A DNA stretch of 64,000 bases from Mucilaginibacter phenanthrenivorans (GTDB taxonomy: Bacteria > Bacteroidota > Bacteroidia > Sphingobacteriales > Sphingobacteriaceae). The DNA lies in assembly GCF_024721155.1 (NCBI RefSeq), contig NZ_JAHVAP010000005.1, forward strand, positions 434,001 to 498,000. Direction: 5' to 3'. Both the position numbers and the translations under genes were made by a program. The stretch's first letter is position 1, and every line of letters begins with the position of its first letter. Of the stretch, positions 1 through 11,745 are shown in pieces. The notes beneath the pieces were generated by a model that saw only the letters and a program-made list of their open reading frames with translations, did no database searches and was not told where the DNA came from.

Positions 1-392
1 GGCAAAAACTTTTTATGTTACTTACAGTTGCGCGACAGTTCGTGATTTACACACGATTCCCTATTAATCTACAATTAAGTAAAACCTATACTGGTTGAAA
101 AAGAAATAAAGTAAAGAACTTATATCAGGGCAAATGTAACTAATAGGAATGAGGAATTACTAAATATGATTGACCAAATGCTCATAAACAGGATTGTAGA
201 CTTCCCCAAAAATATCAGGATACTTCTTTACCATGCCGTCCCAAATCAACGCTTCATGCTATATTTTGTATGGATTAATTGTCGGCTAGCATCAGTTTAT
301 CGACACATCAGCCCCGCTTACCGATAATATCTATAATCCGAAAAGAATGGACAATACTTTCGGATCAGGAAACTAAAACAAATTATTAAATC
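1..392. other. Leader region with a possible decayed gene tail
   Basis: No intact gene is visible. On the minus strand, about 160-258 can be read as a 32-residue open tail (IWDGMVKKYPDIF is part of it) that ends in TAG at 160-162 and is closed by an in-frame stop just upstream. It reads like the C-terminus of a lost protein, but I cannot name the family. The stretch before the next gene (about 340-392) is AT-rich and should hold its promoter; no convincing box was found. Confidence 0.3.
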
Positions 393-1796
393 ATGAAAAA
401 GTTAATACTTTTATCCGGGACGACCTTACTAATAGGGATCTGCATCCTGGTGGCTTGCAAAAAGAGCAGCAAAACAGACGGAACTACCACTGCTTCAGTT
501 TCGGCTTTAACATGTGGTTCGGCAGTAGTATCATCAACAGCAACTGTGGATGTGGCATTTAGCGGCAGCGCTACGGTACCGTATACAGGTGGTAACGGGG
601 CTGCTTATTCGGCAGGTACTGCTATCTCCTCAACCGGGGTTACCGGGCTAACGGCAACTTTAGCAGCGGGTACATTAGCCAGCGGGGCAGGTAGCCTTAC
701 GTACGCGATTGCCGGTACAGCAACGTCAACAGGTACCGCCGCCTTTTCCATTACCTTTGGCGGGCAAACGTGTAGTTTTTCAGTCACTGTAGGTACAGCA
801 AGTACATCTACGGGATGCTCTACCTCAACAACCGTTGCATCAAAAGTAACCTGTTTAGCCAATGCTTTTTTAGCAACGCTTACCACTACGCAGCAGGCAT
901 CAGTTGTACTTACATTGAACCTGGCAAACGCAGAAAGATGGTCAAACCTGCCATGCGGGCTTTCATGCAGAAACGGATTGGCATTTAGCAGTTTAACCAG
1001 CACACAGTTAACCGCTGCAAAAGCTGTTGCACAGGCAGCCTTCGGAACAACAACCGGGGAAGGTTATGACGAATTCACCCAAATTATGGCTGCCGATGAT
1101 TACCTGGGGCAAACTGCTTCCGGCTATTCTTCAGGCAACTATGTTATCGCATTTTTGGGTACCCCATCTACAACCGGGAAATGGATGCTGCAGATAGGCG
1201 GACACCATTACGCACAAAATATCACTTATGACGCCGGTGTAGTTACCAGCATCACACCGTTGCACCAGGGCGTAGAGCCAAAAGGTTCATTTACCTTAAA
1301 CGGCACCACCTATAGTGGCCCAATGGAATCTGAACATACTGCTATGCAGAATATGCTTGGTTCGTTCACAAGTACTGAACTGGCTTCAGCAAAAATATCC
1401 AGTTCCTTCTCAGACTGTCTGATGATCCCGGGATCTACTACCAACACATTCCCAACCACCAAACAGGGAATTAAGGTAAGCACATTGAGCACGGCAGCAC
1501 AGGCAAAAGTGTTGGCAGCCATGATGCCATGGATTAACGACCTGGATGCCACTTCTGCGGCTGCTTTCACTACCATTTATCAAAACGAGCTAGCAAGTAC
1601 TTATGTGTGCTATGCCAGCAATACATCAGCAGTTGCCGGTACAGCCAGTTCATTTTTAACAACCAATACCGATTATGTGAGGATAGATGGACCAAGTGTT
1701 TGGATAGAGTTTATTTGCCAGACAGGTGTGGTGCTTTCCGGAATTCACTACCATAGCGTCATGAGAGATCATAGCCGTGATTATATAGGTTTATAA
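393..1796 (+). CDS. DUF3500-type secreted lipoprotein
   Basis: A 467-residue lipoprotein. The N-terminus has a basic start, a hydrophobic stretch and a lipobox (LVAC, Cys at about 22), so it should be lipid-anchored in the outer envelope. Residues 30-150 are a Thr/Ser/Ala/Gly-rich, beta-type region resembling bacterial Ig-like repeats and probably act as a stalk. From about 155 the chain looks like the DUF3500 family, with the characteristic motif GGHHYAQNITYD and later GPMESEHTAM. The biochemical role of DUF3500 is unknown to me. The stop lies 17 bases before the HupE-like gene, so the two are probably co-transcribed. Family assignment is from recognised motifs; function is open. Confidence 0.75.
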   Translation: MKKLILLSGTTLLIGICILVACKKSSKTDGTTTASVSALTCGSAVVSSTATVDVAFSGSATVPYTGGNGAAYSAGTAISSTGVTGLTATLAAGTLASGAGSLTYAIAGTATSTGTAAFSITFGGQTCSFSVTVGTASTSTGCSTSTTVASKVTCLANAFLATLTTTQQASVVLTLNLANAERWSNLPCGLSCRNGLAFSSLTSTQLTAAKAVAQAAFGTTTGEGYDEFTQIMAADDYLGQTASGYSSGNYVIAFLGTPSTTGKWMLQIGGHHYAQNITYDAGVVTSITPLHQGVEPKGSFTLNGTTYSGPMESEHTAMQNMLGSFTSTELASAKISSSFSDCLMIPGSTTNTFPTTKQGIKVSTLSTAAQAKVLAAMMPWINDLDATSAAAFTTIYQNELASTYVCYASNTSAVAGTASSFLTTNTDYVRIDGPSVWIEFICQTGVVLSGIHYHSVMRDHSRDYIGL

Positions 1797-1813
1797 AAAG
1801 ATTTATAGAAACT

Positions 1814-3148
1814 ATGGAAAACATGTTTTCAATAAACAGTCGCCAGAAAAACAGCTGGCGGCTGTTTGTTTTCGTAACCATTCTTGCTATCGCAGCATTA
1901 AGACCAACCACTTCCAGCGCCCATCAAACACCGAATACGCTTGTTTTTTTAGATGCAAGCCCTAACAGGGTTGCACTGGAACTTCAAATGCCGTTATCAG
2001 AACTGGAACTTGCTTTTGGCAACAACATATCTAAAAACCCGGAAACACTTATTGAAAGGTTCGGGCCGCAGTTAAAGGAATACCTAAAGGCGCATATCCA
2101 CGCGTACTCGAAAAAAACTGCTCCATGGCAGGTTGAAGTTGAATCATTGAGAATGGACAAGGGAAAGTATATCGAGAATGGTATCGATTATTGGGAATTA
2201 GTTGCCTACGTTGTGATCATACCACAGCCGGGCGAAGGTACCCGGAAGTTTATGCTCGATTATGACGTGATCATGCACCAGGTTATTAACCATGCAGCCC
2301 TTCTTTCCATCCGCAGCGATTGGGAGACCGGCAATTTAAATACTTCATCGGCTGAGGCAATGGTAATCAGCTGGAATACCAGGGACAATGTAATCTATCC
2401 TTTGGAAATAAATTTGCAGCAGGGAAGCTGGTTTAAAGGGTTCAAAAGTATGTTTGCCTTAGGCATGCAGCATATCAAAGAAGGTACCGATCATTTACTA
2501 TTTTTGATCGTGCTGCTGTTACCCGCGACGCTTTTGACAAATGGCAGGCAATGGGGCAAATTTGGCGGCACAAAATACAGTATCCTGAGGCTATTGAAAA
2601 TTGTCACCTCGTTTACAATTGGCCACTCCATTACCCTATTGATCGGTGCCCTCGGCTGGTTAAGGTTGCCAGCACAACCGGTAGAAATATTGATTGCATT
2701 TTCCATTTTAGTTTCTGCAATTCATGCCATAAAGCCAATTTTTCCGGGGAAGGAAATGTATGTAGCGGCTGGCTTTGGCTTAATACACGGCTTGGCATTT
2801 GCATCCATATTAGCTAACCTTAAACTGGGTGCAGGCATGCTGGTGTTAAGTATTTTTGGCTTTAATTTGGGGATCGAGGTGATGCAGCTTTTTGTTGTAT
2901 TAATTACTATTCCGTGGTTAATTTTACTAAGCCAAACACCTGTCTATAAATATGTCAGGGTTGGGGGCGCTGTTATCTCTGGCATGGTTGCCATTGCATG
3001 GATCCTGGAGCGAGCTACGCAAACACCAAATTTTGTTTCAGCTTTTGTAAACAAGGCAGCAGAACAAGCCGCGTGGGCTATCCTGGTATTGGCAGTTTTG
3101 GCATTGGTAAGTATTTCGTTAAAAAGGGTAGTCGCACGTTCAACATAA
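1814..3148 (+). CDS. HupE/UreJ-type membrane protein
   Basis: A 444-residue integral membrane protein. An N-terminal signal-like segment (residues 15-37) is followed by a soluble extracytoplasmic part (about 38-205). The C-terminal half, starting near the motif MQHIKEGTDHLLFLIVLLLP, carries about six to seven hydrophobic helices and a second conserved stretch AAGFGLIHGLAFASIL; these are hallmarks of the HupE/UreJ_2 family, whose members are linked to nickel or cobalt transport. No hydrogenase or urease gene is in the window, so the metal role is only inferred. It follows the DUF3500 lipoprotein by 17 bases. Met-4 (1823) is an alternative start. Confidence 0.8.
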   Translation: MENMFSINSRQKNSWRLFVFVTILAIAALRPTTSSAHQTPNTLVFLDASPNRVALELQMPLSELELAFGNNISKNPETLIERFGPQLKEYLKAHIHAYSKKTAPWQVEVESLRMDKGKYIENGIDYWELVAYVVIIPQPGEGTRKFMLDYDVIMHQVINHAALLSIRSDWETGNLNTSSAEAMVISWNTRDNVIYPLEINLQQGSWFKGFKSMFALGMQHIKEGTDHLLFLIVLLLPATLLTNGRQWGKFGGTKYSILRLLKIVTSFTIGHSITLLIGALGWLRLPAQPVEILIAFSILVSAIHAIKPIFPGKEMYVAAGFGLIHGLAFASILANLKLGAGMLVLSIFGFNLGIEVMQLFVVLITIPWLILLSQTPVYKYVRVGGAVISGMVAIAWILERATQTPNFVSAFVNKAAEQAAWAILVLAVLALVSISLKRVVARST

Positions 3149-3149
3149 A

Positions 3150-3185
3150 ATCATAAGGCTGCCCGAATTCGAACAGCCTTATGAT
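3150..3185. terminator. Bidirectional terminator-like stem-loop
   Basis: A perfect 12-bp stem (ATCATAAGGCTG at 3150-3161 paired with 3174-3185) sits between two convergent genes. Read on the minus strand it is followed by a short T-rich run, so it best serves the hydrolase coming from the right, and probably stops read-through from the HupE-like gene too. Confidence 0.7.
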
Positions 3186-3257
3186 AATTCCATGGAATCT
3201 TGCGAAGCGGAGATCGGGGGACTTTTAGCCGGGCGTTACTTTTGCCTGCCTATTACA

Positions 3258-4052
3258 TTAGTGATTTACCGAAACGTCATTTGCAGCCTGGATGATCACC
3301 TTGGCCACTGCTTCAGGCTGAGACATGAAGATTACATGGCTGCCCTTCACTTCTGTTACTTTAGTATTTGAGCGTTCGTACATCTTATGCTGGATAACAG
3401 GGTTGATGCTTTTGTCTTCGGTTGCAAGGCAGGCATAGGTTGGTTTATGTCTCCATGCAGGATCAGTAATCGGTGTTATAAAACCCTTCGCATAAAATGC
3501 ACCCTGTGATGCGTACATAAAGTCGGCTTCCTCTTCGCTTATATCAGCGCAAAAACCTGCATGATATTTAGCTTTGTCGTAGTAAACAATGCCCTTATCG
3601 TCCGGAGGCAGTACACCGTTTTCAGGGGTGGGCGGCGCAGTTTGCAACCATTGCAATGCTGATTCGCCTTTGTCGGGCTGAAATGCGGCTACATAAACTA
3701 GTGCTGCCACTTTGGGGTGATTGCCAGCCTCAGTGATAACGGCTCCTCCCCATGAGTGTCCAACAAGGATACAAGGGCCGTCCTGTTTGTCAAGCGCTGT
3801 CCTGGTTGCAGTTACGTCATCTTCGAGTGATGTTAATGGATTTTGCACCACGGTTACATGGTATCCTTTTTTTGTCAGCACGGTATAAAGAGCCTTCCAG
3901 CCGGAGCCATCGGCGAATGCTCCGTGTACCAACACCACATTCTTAATTGTTTGTGCTTTTGCTTCAGTTACTGTGCTGATTACAGCAAAAAGAGCTACTG
4001 TTAAAGCTAAGATACCGGCCTTCAAAGTGTTTTTTAATGTTTGCTTTTTCAT
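3258..4052 (-). CDS. Exported alpha/beta hydrolase (copy 1)
   Basis: An alpha/beta-fold hydrolase with an export signal. I start it at the ATG at 4052 (MKKQTLKN...), not at 4088, because a normal signal peptide (basic start, hydrophobic core, cleavage near AKAQ) then begins the protein and the promoter-like box at 4091-4098 lies just upstream. The fold is shown by VLVHGAFADGSGW (oxyanion region), the nucleophile elbow GHSWGG and the late catalytic His in KGSHVIFMSQPE. The substrate is unknown. It is closely similar throughout to the hydrolase at 5220-5933, which lacks the signal peptide, so a duplication gave an exported and a cytosolic version. The AraC gene immediately upstream may control it. 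Confidence 0.85.
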   Translation of the reverse strand: MKKQTLKNTLKAGILALTVALFAVISTVTEAKAQTIKNVVLVHGAFADGSGWKALYTVLTKKGYHVTVVQNPLTSLEDDVTATRTALDKQDGPCILVGHSWGGAVITEAGNHPKVAALVYVAAFQPDKGESALQWLQTAPPTPENGVLPPDDKGIVYYDKAKYHAGFCADISEEEADFMYASQGAFYAKGFITPITDPAWRHKPTYACLATEDKSINPVIQHKMYERSNTKVTEVKGSHVIFMSQPEAVAKVIIQAANDVSVNH

Positions 4053-4083
4053 CTTTTTTGTTGTTGAAGTTTTTGTTTGAATC

Positions 4084-4158
4084 AACAATACAAAGGTGCG
4101 CTGAAAAGCAGGGGGGGGCTTATGCGCACATTACCCGATTAGTTGTGATTATTTCCCT
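4084..4158 (-). promoter_or_regulatory. Duplicated promoter/operator region, copy 1
   Basis: Upstream region of hydrolase copy 1, matched by 5967-6038 upstream of copy 2. Both hold, on the minus strand, CACCTTTG (4091-4098), close to the Bacteroidetes -7 box TAnnTTTG, and 40-60 bases further upstream a 20-base conserved block (complement of GATTAGTTGTGATTATTTCC, from 4137). No clear -33 TTTG box is seen, so an activator, perhaps the neighbouring AraC protein, may be needed. The block overlaps the last codons of the AraC gene. Confidence 0.5.
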
Positions 4159-5009
4159 TCTTTGGAAACTTTCGGCGAATTTTTGTAATCAGATGGCGAG
4201 ATCCCGGTATTTTTTTTGAAGAAAGCGGAGAAGTAGGATACGTCTTCAAACCCAAGCTCAAATGTTATATGCTTTATCGATCTGTCGGTATAGTACAAGA
4301 GCCGTTTGGCTTCCACTATGATCCTGTCCTGGATGATTTGCGAAGGAGTCTTTTGGTTGAAAATTGCAAAAAGATTGGATAAGGTTTTGGGTGCCTTACA
4401 AAGTTGCTCAGCATAAAAGCTAACAGAGTGCTCCGATTTAAAATTTGCTTCTACCAGCAGATTGAACTTTCGAATGATATGAAACCTTTCGTCCTGAAGC
4501 TTTTTGGCAGGCACATACCCAAACCTGGCCAGCCGGGTTACATACATGATCAGGCGCTTTAGCAGCACCAGCAACATTTCACTCTGGATATTGTCCGAGG
4601 TCTTGAATTCCTCAATAAAAACGTCGGAGAGTAATTGTAACTTTTGTCGCGCCATGTCATCCAGCTTAACGAACAGGTGATCTGTACTGCTAAACAGGAA
4701 CCCAACGCAGCTCACCTCACTATCGTGATCGATAATGCAGTAAAATTCCCTGTTAAATTGCCAGGCAATGATATTAGTAGAATTTTTAAAGCTGAAGGAT
4801 TGGTTAAACAAAAGTGTCAGCAGAGAATTGGCCGGGAAATCATACTCAGATCCGTCAATGATAACCGTTTGGCTTTCCCCAATATTCCACGCGATAGTAA
4901 AGTACTTGTTGAACCGATCCCTGGCGAAAAATAACCGGTCAAACCCCGCTTCTTCCTTAAAAAGCAGTAATTCTCCACCCGTGTTTTCCTCCGTTAGTTT
5001 AAGCCTCAT
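4149..5009 (-). CDS. AraC-family transcription regulator
   Basis: A 286-residue regulator. The first 150 residues look like a cupin-type sensing domain (weak similarity only). The last 100 residues carry the two helix-turn-helix units of AraC/XylS proteins: a first unit around FYAEQLCKAPKTLSNLF and the conserved second unit IKHITFELGFEDVSYFSAFF followed by KKNTGISPSDYK. It lies between the two duplicated hydrolases in the same direction and ends about 95 bases before the start of copy 1, inside the conserved upstream element. The arrangement suggests that it activates one or both hydrolases; the inducer is unknown. Confidence 0.88.
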   Translation of the reverse strand: MRLKLTEENTGGELLLFKEEAGFDRLFFARDRFNKYFTIAWNIGESQTVIIDGSEYDFPANSLLTLLFNQSFSFKNSTNIIAWQFNREFYCIIDHDSEVSCVGFLFSSTDHLFVKLDDMARQKLQLLSDVFIEEFKTSDNIQSEMLLVLLKRLIMYVTRLARFGYVPAKKLQDERFHIIRKFNLLVEANFKSEHSVSFYAEQLCKAPKTLSNLFAIFNQKTPSQIIQDRIIVEAKRLLYYTDRSIKHITFELGFEDVSYFSAFFKKNTGISPSDYKNSPKVSKEGK

Positions 5010-5164
5010 TGTCGATTAAATAATTTAATTACAGCCAAACACAGCGTAACTACCGGTTGCAGCCTAATCGACGTTCAAAGTACGAAAGTGCAATCGAAAC
5101 CAAAACTTTAATTTAAAATTGCCTGCGTTTTTAAAATATTCCTTCCAGGCCTTTGTAAAATTCA

Positions 5165-5198
5165 AAGCCCCATTTACCATAATCGGTAAATGGGGCTT
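5165..5198 (-). terminator. Terminator of hydrolase copy 2
   Basis: A perfect 14-bp stem (AAGCCCCATTTACC at 5165-5178 with its complement at 5185-5198) and a 6-base loop directly after the stop of the minus-strand hydrolase. On that strand the stem is followed by TTTGAATTTT, as in a rho-independent terminator. Confidence 0.8.
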
Positions 5199-5219
5199 AA
5201 ATTGTAATCGAACGTTCGG

Positions 5220-5933
5220 TTAATTGATAGACACAGCTTGTGCTGCTTCTGCAATTACAGCAGCCACCTTTTGTGGCTGTGAGATATAAACAGCGTGACT
5301 GCCTTTTATCTCGGTAACTTTTGTATTGGAACGCTTGTACATAGTACGCTGTATTTCGGGATTGATGCTTTTATCATCGGTGGCTACAATACCGAATGTT
5401 GGCTTATTTCTCCATGCGGCATCAGAGATAAGGCTTATAAAGCATTGGGCATAGAACTCACCATGTGATGCATACATAAATTCCGCATCTTCCTTGCTCA
5501 GGTCACCGCAGAACCCGGCGTGGAATTTTGCTTTATCATAGTAAACAATGCCTTTGTCATCAGGAGCCAGCACGCCGTTCTCTGGCGCGGGTGGAGCAGT
5601 CTGGAACCATTGAAGTGCCGACTCGTTGTTATCCGGCTGGAAGGCGGCAATGTAAACCAGTCCTGCAACATTCGGGTGGTTACCTGCCTCGGTTATAACC
5701 GCACCTCCCCATGAATGGCCTGCAAGTATAGCCGGGCCATCCTGGCCATCCAGCGCCAATTTTGTTGCTATTACATCATCTTCAAGGGAAGTCAGTGGGT
5801 TTTGTACGACAGTTACATGATAACCCTGTTTGGTAAGGTTTTCATAAACACCTCTGTAACCAGAACCATCGGCGAATGCGCCATGTACCAATACTACGTT
5901 TTTTACTGCCTGGGATTTTGCTTGATTTTCCAT
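5220..5933 (-). CDS. Cytosolic alpha/beta hydrolase (copy 2)
   Basis: A 237-residue alpha/beta hydrolase nearly colinear with the exported hydrolase at 3258-4052: the same VLVHGAFADGSG block, GHSWGG nucleophile elbow, NPLTSLEDDV segment and terminal KGSHAVYISQPQ with the catalytic His. It has no signal peptide; the chain starts MENQAKSQAVKN directly before the fold, so it should be cytoplasmic. The start at 5933 is the only sensible one. The upstream region is also duplicated. Its own terminator follows at 5165-5198. Substrate unknown; such enzymes are usually small-ester hydrolases, but this is family knowledge only. Confidence 0.87.
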   Translation of the reverse strand: MENQAKSQAVKNVVLVHGAFADGSGYRGVYENLTKQGYHVTVVQNPLTSLEDDVIATKLALDGQDGPAILAGHSWGGAVITEAGNHPNVAGLVYIAAFQPDNNESALQWFQTAPPAPENGVLAPDDKGIVYYDKAKFHAGFCGDLSKEDAEFMYASHGEFYAQCFISLISDAAWRNKPTFGIVATDDKSINPEIQRTMYKRSNTKVTEIKGSHAVYISQPQKVAAVIAEAAQAVSIN

Positions 5934-5966
5934 TTTTTTTAGATTTTAAAGTTTTTGTTTCGTTTT

Positions 5967-6040
5967 AACAATACAAAGGTGCAGCGAAAAGACAGGCTGG
6001 ATTATGAGCGCATTTCCCGATTAGTTGTGATTATTTCCTT
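5967..6040 (-). promoter_or_regulatory. Duplicated promoter/operator region, copy 2
   Basis: Counterpart of 4084-4158. CACCTTTG is at 5974-5981 on the minus strand and the conserved 20-base block is at 6019-6038. Here the block is not inside a gene, so its preservation points either to an operator or to the edge of the duplication; the few bases after it (to about 6041) still resemble the AraC gene tail. Confidence 0.5.
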
Positions 6041-6273
6041 TTTTTAAGTGTTGTGGGGTATCTCTGAGTTGGTAGTTAACCCATAACACACTTTTACCAT
6101 GTTGATTAATTATTCATTTCGATTGTACAATCGAACTATCGTTAATCCACGAATTGTCCTATATCTGCCATTGATGGTGCATTGCAGTTTAAAAGTTGAG
6201 TGAGTTTCTTTGTCTTTATATATTTCATGAACGGTCAGGAGTATACAACAGACATTTTACCTATCAATTTAAC

Positions 6274-7260
6274 ATGCGGATAATAACACTTGAAGAACAT
6301 ATTTCCTTCCCGGAAATGACAAATAAGATCCCCAAAGAGGCTTTGGGAGGTTTTGGTCAATCAGCAGCAATGCAGCGGATAGCTCCAAAGCTGGCCGATA
6401 TTACCGCGGAGCGTTTAAAATCAATGGATGATAATGGCGTTTCGATGCAGGTGCTTTCGGTGGATAGTTCAGGCGCTAACTTGCTGGACCCAAAGGATGG
6501 CCCCGCTTTTGCTATGCAATATAACGACCTGATCGCCGAAAGGATCATAGGGTTCGAACATCGGTTTACGGCTTTTGCTCACCTGCCGATGACAGCTCCC
6601 TTGGCAGCGGCCGATGAATTGGAACGCGCAGTAACGGAATACAATTTTCGCGGCGCAATGATCAGGGGACTGACAGAAGACAAATTTTTAGATCAACCTG
6701 AATTTGCACCGATATTTGAACGGGCGGAAAAGCTGGACGTTCCAATTTATCTCCACCCGGGCCTGCCGCCAAAAGGTGTAGCAGATATTTACTATAATGG
6801 ATTGCCCAATCATTCGGGTATGGCTGAAGCGTTGGCCTGTTATGGCTGGGGATGGCACTCAGAAACAGCGCTGCATGTTTTGCGCCTGCTCTATGCAGGA
6901 ATTTTCGATAAGTATCCCAAATTAAATCTAATAATTGGGCATATGGGCGAAATGCTGCCCATGATGATGGTAAGATCGGAAAGAGCATTCAAGCCAGGGA
7001 ATGGAGGTGCAAACCAGCGTACGTTAACTGATACCTTCCATCAACACGTACATATCACCACCAGCGGTTTCTTTACACAGCCGCCGCTGAAAATTGCCTT
7101 AGATACCTTCGGCATCGATAATATTATGTTTTCTGTTGATTATCCATTTAGTACGAACGAAATGGGTATTGAATTTTTGAATGCGATTGAGCTCCCCGAT
7201 GAACAATTAGCAAAGATTGCTCATGGCAATGCAGACAAACTACTGAATTTAAAGATATAA
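6274..7260 (+). CDS. Amidohydrolase of the ACMSD/resorcylate decarboxylase type
   Basis: A metal-dependent amidohydrolase (328 residues from the chosen start). I start at 6274 (MRIITLEEHISFPE) because the metal-binding E-x-H pair is normally within the first ten residues in this family; the 26 residues encoded upstream are not family-like. Other landmarks are YLHPGLPP (metal His), IIGHMGEMLPMM (His) and SVDYPFS (late Asp), typical of the amidohydrolase-2 group with aminocarboxymuconate-semialdehyde and gamma-resorcylate decarboxylases. A non-oxidative decarboxylase or lactone hydrolase acting on an aromatic acid is therefore likely; the substrate cannot be read. The AraC gene follows by 16 bases and is probably co-transcribed. 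Confidence 0.85.
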   Translation: MRIITLEEHISFPEMTNKIPKEALGGFGQSAAMQRIAPKLADITAERLKSMDDNGVSMQVLSVDSSGANLLDPKDGPAFAMQYNDLIAERIIGFEHRFTAFAHLPMTAPLAAADELERAVTEYNFRGAMIRGLTEDKFLDQPEFAPIFERAEKLDVPIYLHPGLPPKGVADIYYNGLPNHSGMAEALACYGWGWHSETALHVLRLLYAGIFDKYPKLNLIIGHMGEMLPMMMVRSERAFKPGNGGANQRTLTDTFHQHVHITTSGFFTQPPLKIALDTFGIDNIMFSVDYPFSTNEMGIEFLNAIELPDEQLAKIAHGNADKLLNLKI

Positions 7261-7276
7261 GGGTATTTTTGCATTG

Positions 7277-8125
7277 ATGAAAAGCATCCCGGTAGACCAG
7301 TTACAAAATAAAACAAGCGCGGGCCTGCAGATCAAAGTTTTCCGGCCCGGCGATACGCACCGAAGTGAAACAGAAACAGCTCACCGTGACGATCATTATA
7401 TCTTTTTCCTGCTTACAAATGGGACAGGAACTTCAAAGGTCGATTTGCAGGACATCGTCCTTACTGCCGGTCAACTCTACTATATCTTACCATCACAGGT
7501 TCACTACCGGATAAAAACTGATCGTGCTGAGGGTTGGTTCCTGGCGGTGGATACTGCATTAATTCCAGCCGAGCTTAGGGACGTTTTTGAGGGCAGGCTA
7601 AATTTGCAGGCTCCATGCAGGCTTACAGACTACGAATTAAAGCAGTATTCAAACCTGCTCGAGCTCTTGCATAACGAATTTATTGAACGGCAAGACGATA
7701 AATTTTACCTGCCAATTATCCATACTCTTGTGCAATCATTTTTGGCGATGGCAGCCAGTACATATAATCATTTAGAATCCGCAGAAAATAAACATACCCG
7801 ATCTGCCGAGCTTGTCCGTCAATTTAAAAACCTGCTCGTAGCAAATGTCCGAACGATCAAAAGCCCTGCGGCCTATGCCTCGAAGCTTAATGTTTCACCA
7901 GGCTATTTAAATGAGGCGATAAAGAATGTTACAGGTTCTACAGTGAGCTATTGGATCCAACAGGAAATATTTAGCGAAGCCAGGCGTTTGCTGTATCACA
8001 GCGATGCCGATGTAAAGCAGATTGCCTACGAATTAGGCTATTCAGATTACGCTTACTTCATTCGCTTTTTTCGGAAAGCATCCGGGTTGTCGCCTTTGAA
8101 ATTCAGGTTGCTTAACCGCAAGTGA
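7277..8125 (+). CDS. AraC-family transcription regulator
   Basis: A 282-residue regulator. The N-terminal half is an AraC-type cupin (residues 15-95: a stretch around DHYIFFLLTNGTGT and YILPSQVHYR, typical of ligand-sensing cupins). The C-terminal 100 residues hold both helix-turn-helix motifs, the second as VKQIAYELGYSDYAYFIRFF. I choose ATG 7277; a TTG one codon earlier is less likely. It follows the amidohydrolase by 16 bases, so it may sense that enzyme's aromatic substrate and activate the pair. Confidence 0.88.
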   Translation: MKSIPVDQLQNKTSAGLQIKVFRPGDTHRSETETAHRDDHYIFFLLTNGTGTSKVDLQDIVLTAGQLYYILPSQVHYRIKTDRAEGWFLAVDTALIPAELRDVFEGRLNLQAPCRLTDYELKQYSNLLELLHNEFIERQDDKFYLPIIHTLVQSFLAMAASTYNHLESAENKHTRSAELVRQFKNLLVANVRTIKSPAAYASKLNVSPGYLNEAIKNVTGSTVSYWIQQEIFSEARRLLYHSDADVKQIAYELGYSDYAYFIRFFRKASGLSPLKFRLLNRK

Positions 8126-8159
8126 TTTTTTTGATGCAAACATTTAATAATTGCTAATT

Positions 8160-8612
8160 ATGTTATTCAAAAAATATATCTCAACATTCATTCTGACCGT
8201 GGGGCTGTTATTTACGATCAAAAATTCATTCGGCCAACACCAACAGTTCATACCGGATTCCGCCCACAATAATCCAACAAAAATTACATGGACCGAATTT
8301 CATCGACGTGTCGATAGGGCTACCAAGCTTCTTCAAACGAAGCAACTTTCGGCGATTTCAGACAGCGACCACGTGAATATTATGATGTGTTTAAATTCAA
8401 TTTTTTTAAGTAGTCATTTTGACAAAAGATTTAACGATAGCCTGTGTAAAACGCTGCTGTCCATTGCTCATAAAAAGGACTATAGATATAATATTGGTAA
8501 GGTTTATCCTGAATGGCTATTCAATCGAGGGATGGGGAGGTATTACACAAAAATCAAAATGGAACTTTATGGGACACCAAACCTTTATGCGACGTTTGTT
8601 GTCACGAACTAG
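8160..8612 (+). CDS. Small secreted protein of unknown function
   Basis: Starts at ATG 8160 (MLFKKYIS). It has a signal peptide (hydrophobic FILTVGLLFTI, cleavage near SFGQ) and a mature part of about 120 residues with many charged residues and no motif I recognise. It lies 34 bases after the AraC gene in the same direction. I cannot tell whether it is full-length: the end (FVVTN) is not obviously truncated. Confidence 0.6.
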   Translation: MLFKKYISTFILTVGLLFTIKNSFGQHQQFIPDSAHNNPTKITWTEFHRRVDRATKLLQTKQLSAISDSDHVNIMMCLNSIFLSSHFDKRFNDSLCKTLLSIAHKKDYRYNIGKVYPEWLFNRGMGRYYTKIKMELYGTPNLYATFVVTN

Positions 8613-8706
8613 GCGGGCCTCTCTCAATCTTAACCCTACCTAGTGCCAAATATGAGTATGTAAGATAGGTTAAAAACTCAAAGGTATATTTAATAAACAC
8701 CTCCAT

Positions 8707-11403
<2,697 letters not shown>

Positions 11404-11581
11404 TTATCAAAATGCCGTTTTTCAACTATATTTTTTTTCGCGCAATATGACGCAAACCGCGGCGTTATCCTTACAACAAAAGTGATGGAGCAGATGTGTT
11501 TTGTGCCTGCTTTGGAGGCAGGTTCAGGGAAATCCCTTTTAAACTAAAATGGCAAATTTCTCAAAACAAAATAATATTTGG

Positions 11582-11666
11582 TCTCTGCGTACTCCGTGAA
11601 TTTCTCCGTATCTCCGTGGTTAGTTTTTACCACAGAGGGCGCAAAGAATGCACAGAGTAACAGAGA
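11582..11666. repeat. Imperfect long inverted repeat
   Basis: The left arm (11582-11622, TCTCTGCGTACTCCGTGAA...) and right arm (11627-11666, ...GCACAGAGTAACAGAGA) are imperfect inverted complements rich in CTCCGTG/CACAGAG words. Such intergenic words are common in Bacteroidetes. It sits in the 390-base gap (11356-11745) before rph; the rest of the gap shows no gene. Confidence 0.6.
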
Positions 11667-11745
11667 ATTTGATTTGCACAAAATATAATTTCGCTATTCA
11701 TTTGAGAATTTGACTTTTGATATAGCGCCTGCCCTAATAAGCCGA

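Noticed and set aside
605..1003. Minus-strand ORF of 132 residues
   Set aside because: Lies wholly inside the DUF3500 lipoprotein gene on the other strand and has no family-like feature.
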